The notes under the pieces: model-generated | What the model was told of the DNA's origin: nothing | What the model saw: the letters and a program-made list of their open reading frames with translations, nothing else | Database searches by the model: none | Made by a program: the position numbers and the translations under genes | NCBI RefSeq assembly: GCF_040712315.1 | Contig: NC_134016.1 | Span: 26,483,503-26,547,502 of the forward strand | Source: Castanea sativa | Taxonomy: Eukaryota > Streptophyta > Magnoliopsida > Fagales > Fagaceae | Direction of reading: 5' to 3' | Length of the DNA: 64,000 nucleotides | In this document: piece after piece, positions 32,607 through 42,789 of the stretch | Position numbering within the stretch: position 1 is the stretch's first letter | How the letters are laid out: the number at the start of each line of letters is the position of its first letter

Positions 32607-33253
32607 GTGATATACCTTTGATCCTGGAATTTCAAAAACCAGCTACTAGTAGCCAAGCATCTATCAAGTCGTTCCCAAATTGAGTTTCCATTTTCATAAT
32701 GCCTACTCCAAGTATATTTAGGCCCCTCATAGCCCAAATCCATAAAACCACACTCATCAATCACTTCTCTAAACATCTGCATTTGGACATGTGACCGAGT
32801 TGCACCACCCAATTTTTCATCTTGTCGGATAATTTCATTGAAATCACCACAACACAACCATGGTTTTTCCATTCTTGGACTCAAATTTCGAAGTTTTTCC
32901 CATGCCTCCTGTCTTCTTCCTGTTTCAGGTTCACCATAGAAACTTGTAAATCGCCACTCACTATCCAAATCTTTGTTGATGACGGCATCAATATAATACT
33001 TTTCTAACCCCTCAATTAATAGTTTGATTGATGATCTCCAATAGAGAACCAAACCACCACTTCTGCCCAATCTCGGAACCACCCATCTATGATCAAAATT
33101 AATACTATTCTGAATAAATTCTAGTCTTGCATCATCTGTTAGTGTTTCGGCTAAAAACACAACAGAAGGATCTTTTGCCCGTACAAGTTCTCCGAGCTCT
33201 CTGCCTGTACGTGGGTTCCCAAGCCCACGACAGTTTCACACTAAGCAACTCAT
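32603..33253 (-). pseudogene. LINE-B ORF2 N-terminus: APE-type endonuclease
   Basis: The ATG at 33253 begins MSCLV, but codon 6 is TGA where the family has TGG (Trp of WNCRGLGNPRT). The frame then continues NCRGLGNPRTG, VVFLAETLTDD (Glu), SGGLVLYWR, CCGDFNEII and YTWSRHYENGNSIWERLDR, all landmarks of the APE-like endonuclease. A one-base frameshift near 32625 breaks the link to the last endonuclease motif and RT. The ATG overlaps the stop of ORF1 (ATGA). Confidence 0.9.
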
Positions 33254-33885
33254 TGCTCCTGGCAGGGCTGGTTATTAGCCTCCACCAATATGAGATTTGT
33301 GTGATCATCAGCCTGTGAAGTGTGAATACGTTTAGTAGATGAACCGAATTCCTCTTCAATTCCCTCAATAGTTCTTTTCTGACCTGAGAGTTTCTGCCCC
33401 TTACTCGTAACAGTAGTATCATGGTTTCTTACTTTTCGTGACCACCCAGGAAGAATACGCCTATTCTCAATAGACGAAGAAAACCTACCCGTGACATCAT
33501 GTGCATGTGATTTGGAATGCAGCTCACTTGAAACACTAAAGTCCTCACGTGCATTTGATTTATTGCCCACTTCTTCCATTGACTCAACTTCTCCCAACCT
33601 ACGTATCTCCCCATCATTAGCATTAAAAGTCGAAACTAAAATATTGGGCTCTAATAATTCACCAACAGTCACGGGATTGGCTGGATTTGCTGAGCTGGTT
33701 CCAGATTTTGATGAGAACTTAATTCCTTCAGTTATGTTACACATTAATGGGGCAGTAAATTGCTGTGTGTAACATCCCTCTTCCTCAAGTGATTGCTCCG
33801 GTACTGCAACCCTATCAAACTGTGGTGGCTGGCCTGAAGTCCGGTTAGTGCCTTTAGTAGGGTTAGTCTTCTTTTTTTTCTGCAT
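33250..33885 (-). pseudogene. LINE-B ORF1, C-terminal half
   Basis: An open frame of about 210 residues that overlaps the upstream ORF1 frame across an A8 run (33872-33879) and ends in TGA at 33250-33252, overlapping the ORF2 start. It begins lysine-rich (QKKKKTNPTKG) and is otherwise hydrophilic with no recognised domain, as is common for the tail of plant L1 ORF1. The A8 run suggests either a one-base slip mutation or frame-bridging slippage. Confidence 0.75.
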
Positions 33886-34696
33886 AATAACCTGGGACGT
33901 TAACTACGTTTTTTCTAGTCGCAACAAACGGCGGAGCTCGGAGGTAAGGCCCGAAAGCTTTCTGATCTGATTTCAAGGTCCCTTCACTTTCAATCCAAAG
34001 ATCACAATCCCTGTTGTCGTGAGTAAGCCTACCGCACCAGTAGCAAACATTAGGTAGTCTTTCGTACTTGAAAGATACCCACATTTCTTTCCCATTGTTC
34101 AGAGAGATAAGGCGACCACGGCATAGGGGTAGGGATAGATCAATGGATACTTGAAGACGTATAAAATTTCCAGTATCAAACAACTTTGTATCCGAGGGTT
34201 TGATCACATCTCCAACAACTTCGCAAATTTTAATCCCCATGTCAAAGCTCATATATTTAAGTGGGATACCATGAACCTGAACCCAGATGGTGGTTCTATC
34301 AAATTTAATATCCTGCAAAGGAAAGCTACCATCATATTTCTGCATTACTATCAGATGCTTGTCAAGACTCCAAGGTTCATTCCCAAGAATTCTGTCAACA
34401 TCCCTCTCATTGTCGAATGTAAATAGAAGGCTGTGGTCACCAAACCTCTTGATTTTAAATCCATTTCTAGCCCTCCATAAAGGCGTAAATGTTTGAGCTA
34501 TAACCTCCACGTTAATAGCCCTCTTTGTCAAAAATTTTGCAGCAATGGAAAATTCCTTGATACTGTGATCAGAAGTGAGGTTGCAGCCTAGAGCCTCTCT
34601 TTCGGATAGAGTGAGCTTTTTCCAAGAGTGAGTTAGATTGTCCATATTGTTCATCCCCTCAAAATTGTTTCCCAAATCCCCTGAAAGAGAACCCAA
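33863..34696 (-). pseudogene. LINE-B ORF1, N-terminal half (DUF4283 and CCHC zinc knuckle)
   Basis: 277 residues from an ATG 137 bp inside the element. Residues about 45-190 match the DUF4283 Gag-like domain of plant L1 and related proteins (FGDHSLLFTFDNERDVDRIL, GNEPWSLDKHLIVMQ, IWVQVHGIPL). A CCHC zinc knuckle, CYWCGRLTHDNRDC, follows near residue 220. The protein should bind element RNA. The frame stops shortly after an A8 run, beyond which the other frame continues. The start is the first ATG and is supported by the element's 5' end at 34832. Confidence 0.9.
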
Positions 34697-34971
34697 ACAA
34701 GCCTTGGAAAAGCCTTGCTATTCCAAGGAGACTAATTGCACACCTTCTACGAAGGGACAAACAATTCTACACTGGCAGGGAGTTACGCAAGAAACGCTAC
34801 ATCCCTAGGCAGAGAGAAACTTGAGTTATCTCTGGTAAGAATAAGTTAGTTACCTATTTCTTCTTTCCTAATTTTTCTATATTTTACTTTACGTAAATTA
34901 CTTTTTAAATCTTATAAGATCTCAATCAAACCTTAAATTTAAAAAAATTTCATTTAACCTTTGTCACAATT

Positions 34972-35139
34972 GTGGGATCTAGTTAGCTTAATTGGTAAAA
35001 AGTTATATAGTTGAGTAAGAGATCTGAGATTCAATCCCCGCCTATATAAAAAACTAATTAGTGTCTTAATCTAGTAATAAAAAGTTATCATTAAGAGCAG
35101 GCGTCATAAGTTGAAACTCTCTTTAAAAAAAAAAAACAT
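34972..35139 (+). mobile_element. tRNA-derived SINE (SINE-1)
   Basis: Flanked by a perfect 12-bp duplication, TTTGTCACAATT (34960-34971 and 35140-35151). It starts GTGGGATCTAGTTAGC, with an A box TAGCTTAATTGG and a B box GAGATTCAATCCC, and ends in poly(A). These are the two internal RNA polymerase III promoter boxes. It depends on LINE enzymes for movement. Confidence 0.9.
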
Positions 35140-35374
35140 TTTGTCACAATTCTATCAAATCCATGTTAAACATCACATTGATGTCACTAAATTGAAATTT
35201 ATTTCAAATAATGAGGCTTAATTGAAACATTTAAAAGTTTAAATGAAGCACACCCAAAACTCTAATATTTAAATAAAACAATCCAAAACTATAAGGTTTA
35301 AATAAAATCATTTGAAACTATAAGAGTTAAATAAAACTTATCCAAAACTATGAGGTTTAAATGAAAATAACATG
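35140..35374. repeat. spacer with degenerate short repeats
   Basis: The phrase CAAAACTATAAGGTTTAAATAAAA recurs loosely four or five times (about 35230-35365). No gene. Confidence 0.5.
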
Positions 35375-35575
35375 TGGGTTCCAATTAGCTCAACTAGTAA
35401 AATTTCTGATTATTCTAAAAAAAAAAAGTAAAGTCTCTGATAATCGAATAAGAGATCTGAAGTTCAATTCCGGCCTACACTAAAAACTGATTGGTATTTT
35501 GATTTAATGATAAAGAGTTATCATCAGGAGGGGATGTTATAGGTTGAAAGTTGAAACTCTCTCTCTCAAAAAAAG
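35375..35575 (+). mobile_element. tRNA-derived SINE (SINE-2), same family as SINE-1
   Basis: It begins TGGGTTCCAATTAGC with A box TTAGCTCAACTAG and B box GAAGTTCAATTCC. The 3' part (GATAAAGAGTTATCATCAGGAGG) parallels SINE-1. An A-rich insertion lies near 35417. The flanks AAATAACATG and AAATTAACATG form an imperfect duplication. Confidence 0.85.
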
Positions 35576-35650
35576 AAATTAACATGAAAGTAACCTCCCA
35601 TAAAAAAAATAAAATAAAATAAAATGTAACTAACCTAATAAAAAATAGTT

Positions 35651-36051
35651 GGTTGCCATGTCCGAAAAAATACCTTTGCCTCCAGTGGTAACTTTGGAAA
35701 CTCTGACTGTTAGAAAAGCTGTCCAAGTTGTTCAGGATATTGGTCTCCACAGCTGAGTCTTTGAAGGTGATTTAGAAACCCCCGTTAACGCTCTGACACA
35801 AGGGATTGCTGCATTCTTCTTACGGCCATTTGATCAACGTTTTGTCTAATGCTAGTTCTTTGCCGCATTTTTTTTTTTCTCTAATACACTTTAGCAAGGT
35901 AATGTCTTGGCATATGCTTTAGCCAAGAGAGCAAGACTTTCTTCTTTTTTGTTGACCTGAATGGAGTCTCTGTTCCTCCCATCCTTTACAATTATTATCT
36001 GTCTGACTTTAAATATTTTGATTAATAAGCCGTATAGGTATTCTTCTCAAA
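35651..36051 (+). mobile_element. LINE 3' fragment (about 400 bp) with 14-bp duplication
   Basis: Flanked by AATAAAAAATAGTT at 35637-35650 and 36052-36065. The translation keeps RNase H-like residues (MSEKIPLPPVVTLETL, VFEGDLETPVNALTQG) and GNVLAYALAKRAR, then a 3' UTR ending TTCTTCTCAAAAA. It parallels the end of LINE-A (20686-21666), so it is a heavily 5'-truncated insertion of a related LINE. Confidence 0.88.
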
Positions 36052-36309
36052 AATAAAAAATAGTTAGATTTATACTACGTGATGTTATTACCTTATATAA
36101 TTTATGAGCGTTTTTCTTTCACAATTTCTTTCACTTGAACTATTTTTATTTCACATTATTAGGGAAAACCCCAAAAATGAATTATGGAAAAAGGAGAGGA
36201 AAATCTCATTTGTTATATATTAAGAACAAGACAAAGACAGTGATATAAAAAAAAGGATTAGAATTGGATAATTTTAATTTAAATCTTATATTTTCAATTA
36301 ATTTTATTT

Positions 36310-36643
36310 AAACTAAAGTACACTTTTGACCTTGAAAGTTTGTGGTTGTTTCATTTTTGTTATTTACGTTTCAAAATTTTCATTTTAACTATTGTGTTTG
36401 ATTTCATATTATTCATGTCATCCATTTCAGTTATTAATAATCTAATGATACATGAATTATATGGATGACAAGGGTTAATATATACAACATATCTAGCACT
36501 TAACCATTAGATTACTAACAAAAATGAATGGAAAAGCTAATATGAAAATAAAAAATCAAACATTAAGGACCAAATGAAAATTTTGAAAATTAAAGGGCGT
36601 AAATGAAGACAGCCCCAAACTTTAAGGGTCAAATATGTAGTTT
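36310..36643. mobile_element. MITE with long inverted ends (about 334 bp)
   Basis: The left end AAACTAAAGTACACTTTTGACC and right end GGGTCAAATATGTAGTTT pair, and pairing continues inwards (TTTCAAAATTTTCATTT with AAATGAAAATTTTGAAA). No coding capacity; the target-site duplication is unclear. Confidence 0.75.
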
Positions 36644-36675
36644 AATATATATTTTTAAACATTATAGTTTCAGAT

Positions 36676-38078
36676 TGTAAAGTTGTGATTTACAATTATG
36701 TTTTATGTTAGATTTATTCCATGATAAAAAGTGTTGTAATTGCATTAATTTATTTCCTTGTATTTTGTGAGATTTCATTGTATTGGATTTAGTATATATT
36801 TCCGAAAAGTCGAAAACTAAGTGATAGGGGTTTTGTGAAATCTTCTAAAATATTAATGGGTAAAAGGATTGGAGTTGGTTGAATGTATTTACCAAAATAA
36901 CCTAATCCTTTTTTACTAAGACCCGCATAGAAATATGCTACTGACGTGAGTAAAGCTAAAGCAACAGTAGTATTTATATCATTTGTAGGCGCGGCTAATT
37001 CCCCATGAGGTAACTGTATGATTTTCCAAGGTAAAAGAGCACCCGACCAATTCGAAACAAAAATAAATAGAAACAAAGTTCCAATAAAGGGAACCCATGG
37101 ACCGTATTCTTCGCCAATCTGAGTTAAGTTGGTGAAGAATCAAGCATGAAATGAAGAATTAGTGCAATTTTGCGAGTGTCTCGCGAGAAGCTTACCTGTA
37201 AAAAGGGTAAGTGAGAAGCACATGATGGAAGTTGAAGAGTCATGTCAAACTGCCAGTTTTGCTAGTGTCTCGCGAGAAGGGTTAACCCGCGAGATATCCG
37301 CGAAACTCTCTGCTTGGAGGATTTTTAAGTGTGACTTTCTTACCCTTCACCTATACTATATATACCCTTATTACCTACAAATGTATGAGAGGTCATTTAG
37401 AGAGGAAAAACCTAGATAGGTTTTCTTCAACACAACACACTCATCTTTTAGAGAGAAAGCTACTCATCCTTAGTGAGAACTCATTCTAGCCTCTTCTACT
37501 TCCCTCTCCCATTGTCATACCTTGAGAGGAGATTTTTGTACCCAAACACTACCCACACATTTTCAGAGTGTAGAGAGTGTTTTGGAGCTTGGGAAGCTTT
37601 AGGGATTTGCCAAAAGAAGCCGATGAGACTTGGCGGATGCAATCGGGCGTATTGCGGGATCCGGAAAGCTAGTGAAGACAAGACTCCAAGAAATTTGTTG
37701 GTAGCAGGAGCTTGGAAGGCTAAAGTACATTAGGTAGACTAGGCTTGGAGGGTCTTTTGTTATTCGTGTACTCCAACTTATTTACCAGTGAATCGATTTC
37801 GACTTGGAGGTTCGCAGAGAGGTTTTTTGCCGAGTTCTTTGATTTCATCTTCGATAACACATCTTGGTGTTATCTTGTGTTCGCATCTCTTTTCCCTTAC
37901 TCTTGTTCTTTACATTTATTGTTTGTTGTTCATGTTTATGCACTAGAGTAGTTATCGGTGATTGCGCTTCATTTATTTTTGTTCCGCACTTAGATAAGTT
38001 AAAGTAAAAGCAATCTAGCCATAATTTTTTTGGGGGTCTAAACCAGCTCTTGGGTTTTCACACAAATCCGAGCTTTCA
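36676..38078 (+). mobile_element. solo LTR (1.4 kb) with CAGAT duplication and a plastid insert
   Basis: It starts TGTAAAGTTGTGA and ends CGAGCTTTCA, flanked by CAGAT at 36671-36675 and 38079-38083. It is co-linear with the solo LTR at 16485-17554 except for the plastid segment at about 36795-37125. A TATATATACC box lies near 37366. Without the insert it is about 1.07 kb, the same as the other copy. Confidence 0.88.
36795..37125 (-). pseudogene. atpI: plastid atpI fragment (nuclear plastid DNA insertion)
   Basis: The minus strand encodes about 108 residues of the plastid ATP synthase CF0 subunit a (atpI), a membrane protein that conducts protons. [46 protein letters not shown] and [20 protein letters not shown] match plastid atpI as I recall it, with an intact frame. 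It is a middle-to-late fragment without start or stop codon, so not functional. It lies inside a solo LTR whose other copy lacks it. Short shared bases (ATAT at one junction, AGTT at the other) suggest end joining. The intact frame indicates a recent transfer. Confidence 0.93.
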
Positions 38079-38083
38079 CAGAT

Positions 38084-38815
38084 TGTTTTATATAAATCTT
38101 ATTTGCATATGTTTCATAATTTTAAACTTTCAAATCGTTTCCCTTAAAACTCAAATTTTGAAATAAATTTCATTTACACTAGCATGCCACATCATGTTTA
38201 AACGAAACATTTTTAGATACTTTAAAATTTAAGTGAAACATCGTGAAAGTCTAAAGTTTAAAACAACAAATCCAAAATTGCACTTTTAGTCTCTCAATTT
38301 TACTATGTTTGCGTAACTAGTCCTTCAAGTTTTAAGTGATTGCTATTATTCTCTCTCAAGTTTAAAAAATGAATATTATTAATCCTTTTGTTAATTTTTG
38401 TTAATTGTCGTTAGTGTAAATGCTTATGTGGCTAACGAAAGAGAGTGATATGACATCTTTTTAAGTGATGTGCTATTTTTTTTATTAAAAAATTATTAAA
38501 CACATTTAACACATCATAAACCCATGAATTCATTTACCTGCCCGTTTCCTATATGGTGGGTTGTCCTCCCTTCCACAGCTCATCCTCCCCCCTTTGGCCA
38601 ACCTTCTTAGCTATTGCTCTTTTCCTCTTTTGGCATTGGTGAGTGAAAGATTATTTTATATTGTTATTAATAAATTGGGTATTCTGTACTTCCCATTAAC
38701 TACGCCATTATCAAGAAAACAACCACAACCAAGATTACATTCTCAAATGGTTGTGTCCAAGTCCATTTTACAGTCTTCTTGACTAGATGATTAAAAGAAC
38801 ATTCTCACACATTAT
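38084..38815. other. AT-rich intergenic DNA
   Basis: No gene seen. A stretch near 38270-38400 (CACTTTTAGTCTCTC, AAGTTTTAAGTGATTG) resembles one arm of an old MITE. Confidence 0.4.
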
Positions 38816-39368
38816 GATATGAAAATGAAAAATAAGTATAAACATATCTAAAGTCCTCAGTCAAGGATCTAAGTATCTTCCTAACAATCTTAGGTCGATC
38901 ATAAATTTCACCCAAATTATAAGTAGAGTTAACAATATCATTCAATTTAGCATAGAATTCATCAAAACATTCATCATCAGACATTCTAATACTTTCAAAT
39001 CTAGTAGTTAACTACTACAGTTTATTAATTTTAACTGCCTTTGTGCCTTCATGCACAGTTTGGAAAATATTCTATGCAGTATGAGCAACCTTAATATTAG
39101 AGATTCTCTTGAATTCCTCCATAGAAACAACATTAAAAATAGCATTTATGACTTTGCTATTAAAAGCGGCTGCTTCTTTTTGAGAAGTTGACCACTCGCT
39201 TACAGGAGTAGTCGGTTTCGCCCATCCGTATCCAACGAAATTCCAAACTCTCTCATCAATAGATTTTAGGAATGCTTTCATCCTTACTTTCCAGTAGGCA
39301 TAGTTTTTCCCATTAAAGTGGTGTGGGATCACAAAAGAGTGGCTGTGCTCCATGACAGCAGGGGTCAA
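38816..39368 (-). pseudogene. copia gag fragment
   Basis: The minus strand encodes a copia-type Gag N-terminus: HFNGKNYAYWKVRMKAFLKS (the DUF4219-like start), SVEEFKRI-like and, beyond several stops, FESIRMSDDECFDEFYAKLN and KILRSL, typical of the UBN2 Gag domain. Stops lie near 39070 and 39010. The coding part ends near 38816, so the rest of the element has been lost. The 5' LTR and primer site follow to the right. Confidence 0.88.
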
Positions 39369-39412
39369 GGATCAACTCTTAGATTAAAGGATGTAAACAC
39401 TAGAGCTAACTC

Positions 39413-39425
39413 GTTCTGATACCAC
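39413..39425 (-). other. initiator-Met-type primer-binding site of the partial copia element
   Basis: On the minus strand it reads GTGGTATCAGAAC, one or two changes from the TGGTATCAGAGC consensus, next to the LTR end. Confidence 0.8.
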
Positions 39426-39426
39426 T

Positions 39427-40287
39427 TATAAAGTTTTAAACCCCTTAACACAATATGTTTAACCTAATATTAAGCCAAGTTTATTAACAAGTCTATTAAT
39501 TAAAACTAAGTTAAACAAATATGTATATAAAACAAATATAATGCGAAAAGTAAAGAACACAAAGATCTGATGACCTAGGAAAACCAAACCGGTAAAAAAC
39601 CTGGGAGGATTTAACCTAGCTATCCTCAAGGTAAAACAAATCCACTATGAAATAATTGAAGTTTGTACAATAGAACTTAGACCACTAACATCCTATTGCT
39701 ACCTCGAGTAGAAAACTTATTGCCACGACCACATGACAGCTCCGAGTCCATAGATTACTTCTTCTTTAATCCACTGCAACCACAAGTTCTCCTACTTGTG
39801 ACTTTGAGACTCCACTCAAAGATTTCAGATCTTCTTTAAGTTTTTTATGCAGCAACTAAAGCGATCACCAAGTTCTTAACATAAATCTTGATCTTGATAA
39901 CCCTAAGTGTGTGTGAAAGTAAACACCTCTAGATCTCACAAGATATTCAACACACAGCACATCAAAAGACTATAAAATGTAGCTAGGGTTTTTCTTTTTA
40001 TATGTGAAGTAAAACATAAAACTCTACACGTCAAATGGGCTTGGTTTGAGTTGAAAAGTCTGCAGAAAATTAATTCTGCACAATTCTCGATTGATCGAAT
40101 CTAATTTTCGATCGATTGAGCCTTGCAGAATTTGTCCACTAATTTCTGCAATCACTCGTTTCCAACTTTACAATAAAACATACTTTGAGTAAGCCTAAAC
40201 ATAGACTCTATGTTTTGATCATGGTTTGCCAACACATTACACATTGAAGTTCTAATACATTAGTCCCTAAGGTCTTAGAACCTAACA
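39427..40287 (-). repeat. 5' LTR of the partial copia element (861 bp)
   Basis: On the minus strand it starts TGTTAGGTTCTAAGACC (40287) and ends AAAACTTTATA (39427). It matches the solo LTR 11259-12101 in inverted orientation, including the block with CCTGGGAGGATTTAACC. Together with the primer site and gag it defines a copia element truncated within gag. Confidence 0.88.
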
Positions 40288-41251
40288 GGTGCGTTTCCGG
40301 ATTTGGGTGCGAATACAGGTGCAGGACTCGGTAATTTTTGAAAAAGTAAAATGTGAGTGCGACGATTAAAAAATTATTAAAAATATTTTTATATTGTGAA
40401 TTTAATATTTTTATATAAAAAATTCAAATAAATGGTAGAGTTTATTATTAAAAAACAATTATTTATGATTTGTTTTTAATAAATTCAATATTTTTGGTAA
40501 TTGTAAACAAAAAACCACCTTTTAAGAAGGTTTCTTTACTAATTTTCCAATTCCCAAGCCCACCCACGTGAAACAATTGACTTTCCCACCTACTTAATTT
40601 ATATTCTTTTGTTATATATTTTTATTCTTCTTCCTCACATGTTCTAACTATTTCTTTGTGTCTTCTCATCTTCTTCTTTTTTTCCTTCTCTTTTTTTCTT
40701 TTTTTTTTTTTTTTCCTCTCTCACAAGGCCACATGAAGCAGAAGAAATAGTTCTAAAATCAATTCAGTTTAACCATTTCAACTATTTACTCAGTGGGAAA
40801 AATATAAATGTACAAATCAAGCCATTCAAGACTCTTTCGGTTCTTTCGGTTCAAACTGTTATTGTTAAAATACCTTGTCTCCACTCAGCAATCAGCATAT
40901 ACAGCTAAAACTAAAATGCATTCATTTATCTTTTAAATGTATGTTTGTAACTTGGAAAACAAAACGAATGTCATTTGTCTGTCCTTGTGTCGTCTATTTC
41001 AATTTTCAAGCTAAGCTTTCCTGTCGACCGAGTGGTCACTCTCATTAATTTATTTATGGTTGCAATCTTTACATTAAAATTTTACCGTTAAATATATCTC
41101 AGCTGCAGTATGCTAGAATAAAATTCAGTAATACATTGAAATGATTCAATTGCATCTTATATTTATAATTTTTTTTTTCTTTTAAGATACGATAGAGCGT
41201 CAGCCTGTGTATGGCATTTGCTCTAATGAATGGCATCTTAGTCTTACACTT
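40288..41251. other. intergenic DNA
   Basis: No gene seen. A G-rich segment at 40288-40360 (GTGCGTTTCCGGATTTGGGTGCG) resembles the ends of a common plant repeat but cannot be assigned. Pyrimidine-rich tracts lie near 40620-40730. Confidence 0.4.
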
Positions 41252-41266
41252 AACTATCATTCATTC

Positions 41267-41386
41267 AGCCAAGGGCTTTGTAGCTGAATTGGCACATCCC
41301 CATGTACAAAGTGCTTAGGGGTATGGGGGAAAAATGGTTCGAGCTGCAGGGTTAGCAGCATGTTGTAATTATCTCTCAAAAAAAAA
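41267..41386 (+). mobile_element. tRNA-derived SINE (SINE-3), different family
   Basis: Flanked by a perfect 15-bp duplication, AACTATCATTCATTC (41252-41266 and 41387-41401). A box TAGCTGAATTGGCA near 41281 and B box GGTTCGAGC near 41336 are strong pol III promoter matches. It ends CTCTC and poly(A). Confidence 0.92.
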
Positions 41387-41388
41387 AA

Positions 41389-41454
41389 CTATCATTCATT
41401 CTCAGTATAAATAATAAATGGTCATTCATTCTTAATATAAATAATAAATGGTAA
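41389..41454. repeat. about 32-bp tandem duplication
   Basis: TCATTCATTCTCAGTATAAATAATAAATGG is followed by a near copy with CTTAATATAAATAATAAATGG. Confidence 0.75.
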
Positions 41455-42353
41455 GGTTAGGAATATAGACTGAAGCTCACTATCCAATGAAATTTATTTT
41501 GTTGGTGATTCTCATTTATATTTGGGTCATGCTTTGTTATTTGTAACTCATAATTTTATTAGTAGGTTATTACTTTTTCATTTTTCTCCATTCCTTTTTT
41601 TCTAAAATAATTTTTTATCATTATTTTCAAGAAGAAAAAAACTGACTCTAAAGCTCTAATCTCTATATATTTCACATCATGTACTCATAGCTTGCTCGGT
41701 TGGTTAGGTAAAGTGAGTCATATGTATTGCACATAACAATGATAAATATCATCTATATATTAGTAATTGGAGCCCAACACTTCAAATATGTTTGACGCTA
41801 AACTTTATCATTTCCAAATACATATAAATCAGATAGAGTGAATGAAACAATGTGGAGTCGCCAGTTGAAATTGACGAAATGGGGGTAATGGACTCATAGC
41901 ACATGGCCTGCAGTAGAAATTGACAACACACAATACTTCATAAACACATATATTAATATATGTATACGAACTAACCGACCAGATCAAGCTTACCTAGCTA
42001 CATGGTTCAGTTTAATTATCACAGACAACTTCCCCACCTTTATCATAAATTGTCCTCCTAGTAACTGTAACATTGTTAAATACAAATTCCATTCATAAAA
42101 AATAAAAAATAAAAAACATTGTTATAAACTTTTATTATGTAATGTCTCCTTTTTTTTTTCTTTTGGAGGTCTATATCCTATCATAACTCTCTTGCTCTCG
42201 CAATTTAAATCTCTAAATAAATATTTTCGACATGCAACAACAACAAATAATTGTGGTACACAGTTTAGCTAGTTATATTTATGATGGTTAAATAAAAGAT
42301 CCAATTGATTAGCATCTTGATTTGATGATAAAGAATACGAATTCCTCAAAGAC
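41455..42353. other. AT-rich intergenic DNA
   Basis: No coding sequence or element ends were recognised. Confidence 0.4.
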
Positions 42354-42476
42354 TAAGGGTTCGTTTGATAATATTGTTCTAGTAACGTTGTTTAAGTGTT
42401 GTAGAAATACGTGTTGTATTGTTTAAACAACGAAAACTGTTGTTTAAACAACATTACCAAATTAACAGGCCTTAAA
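42354..42476. mobile_element. short MITE (about 120 bp)
   Basis: The left end AAGGGTTCGTTTGATAATATTG and right end AACATTACCAAATTAACAGGCCTT are inverted with mismatches. The inner GTTGTTTAAACAAC palindrome and GTTGTTTAAG pairs are typical of hAT-type MITEs. Confidence 0.65.
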
Positions 42477-42789
42477 TTTTGAAATGACAACATATAGAGA
42501 TTAGAGACTATGCCCCACGATTCAATAAGTTGTTCTCACGTGTACGGAGTATTAAATATAACGTGAGTAGAGAAAGAATAGCCCCTTTTTAAAAAAAAAA
42601 AGAGATTGAATTCTCATTAACAGGAGAAAAACTAGATACAGAGAGCAACCAAAACACGCCAACAGCAAGCAAAACAGTAACAACATAGACCAAAAACAAA
42701 GACACCCCGCCTAGACTAATCCCTCTAATTTAAGAAGGTCAAACAAAAAACCTGGGATCTCATTCCTTTAAACAGATTTTTCTCTAGTT

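Larger units (their letters stand above)
29094..34832 (-). mobile_element. LINE-B: near full-length L1-type retrotransposon (5.7 kb)
   Basis: A minus-strand LINE flanked by the 14-bp duplication TGGTAAGAATAAGT (29080-29093 and 34833-34846). The poly(A) tail is seen as T13 at 29095-29107. ORF1 (gag-like) and ORF2 (endonuclease, RT, zf-RVT, RNase H) are both present with a 5' UTR of about 135 bp, so it is not 5'-truncated. Visible defects are few: an A8 slip in ORF1, a stop at codon 6 of ORF2, one frameshift near 32625 and one stop near 30107. The perfect long duplication and few defects argue for a fairly recent insertion. Confidence 0.95.

Noticed and set aside
30232..32683. Plus-strand ORFs across LINE-B
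   Set aside because: All overlap the minus-strand ORF2 coding frame and have no recognisable domain.
34972..35139. A and B boxes as a true tRNA gene
   Set aside because: No cloverleaf can be drawn, and the poly(A) tail with flanking duplication shows a SINE.
36789..37076. atpI as evidence that the window is plastid DNA
   Set aside because: Only a fragment without start or stop, embedded in a nuclear solo LTR and surrounded by nuclear transposons.
40288..40360. G-rich repeat GTGCGTTTCCGGATTTGGGTGCG as a DNA transposon end
   Set aside because: No matching inverted partner or target duplication was found nearby, so it could not be supported as an element.
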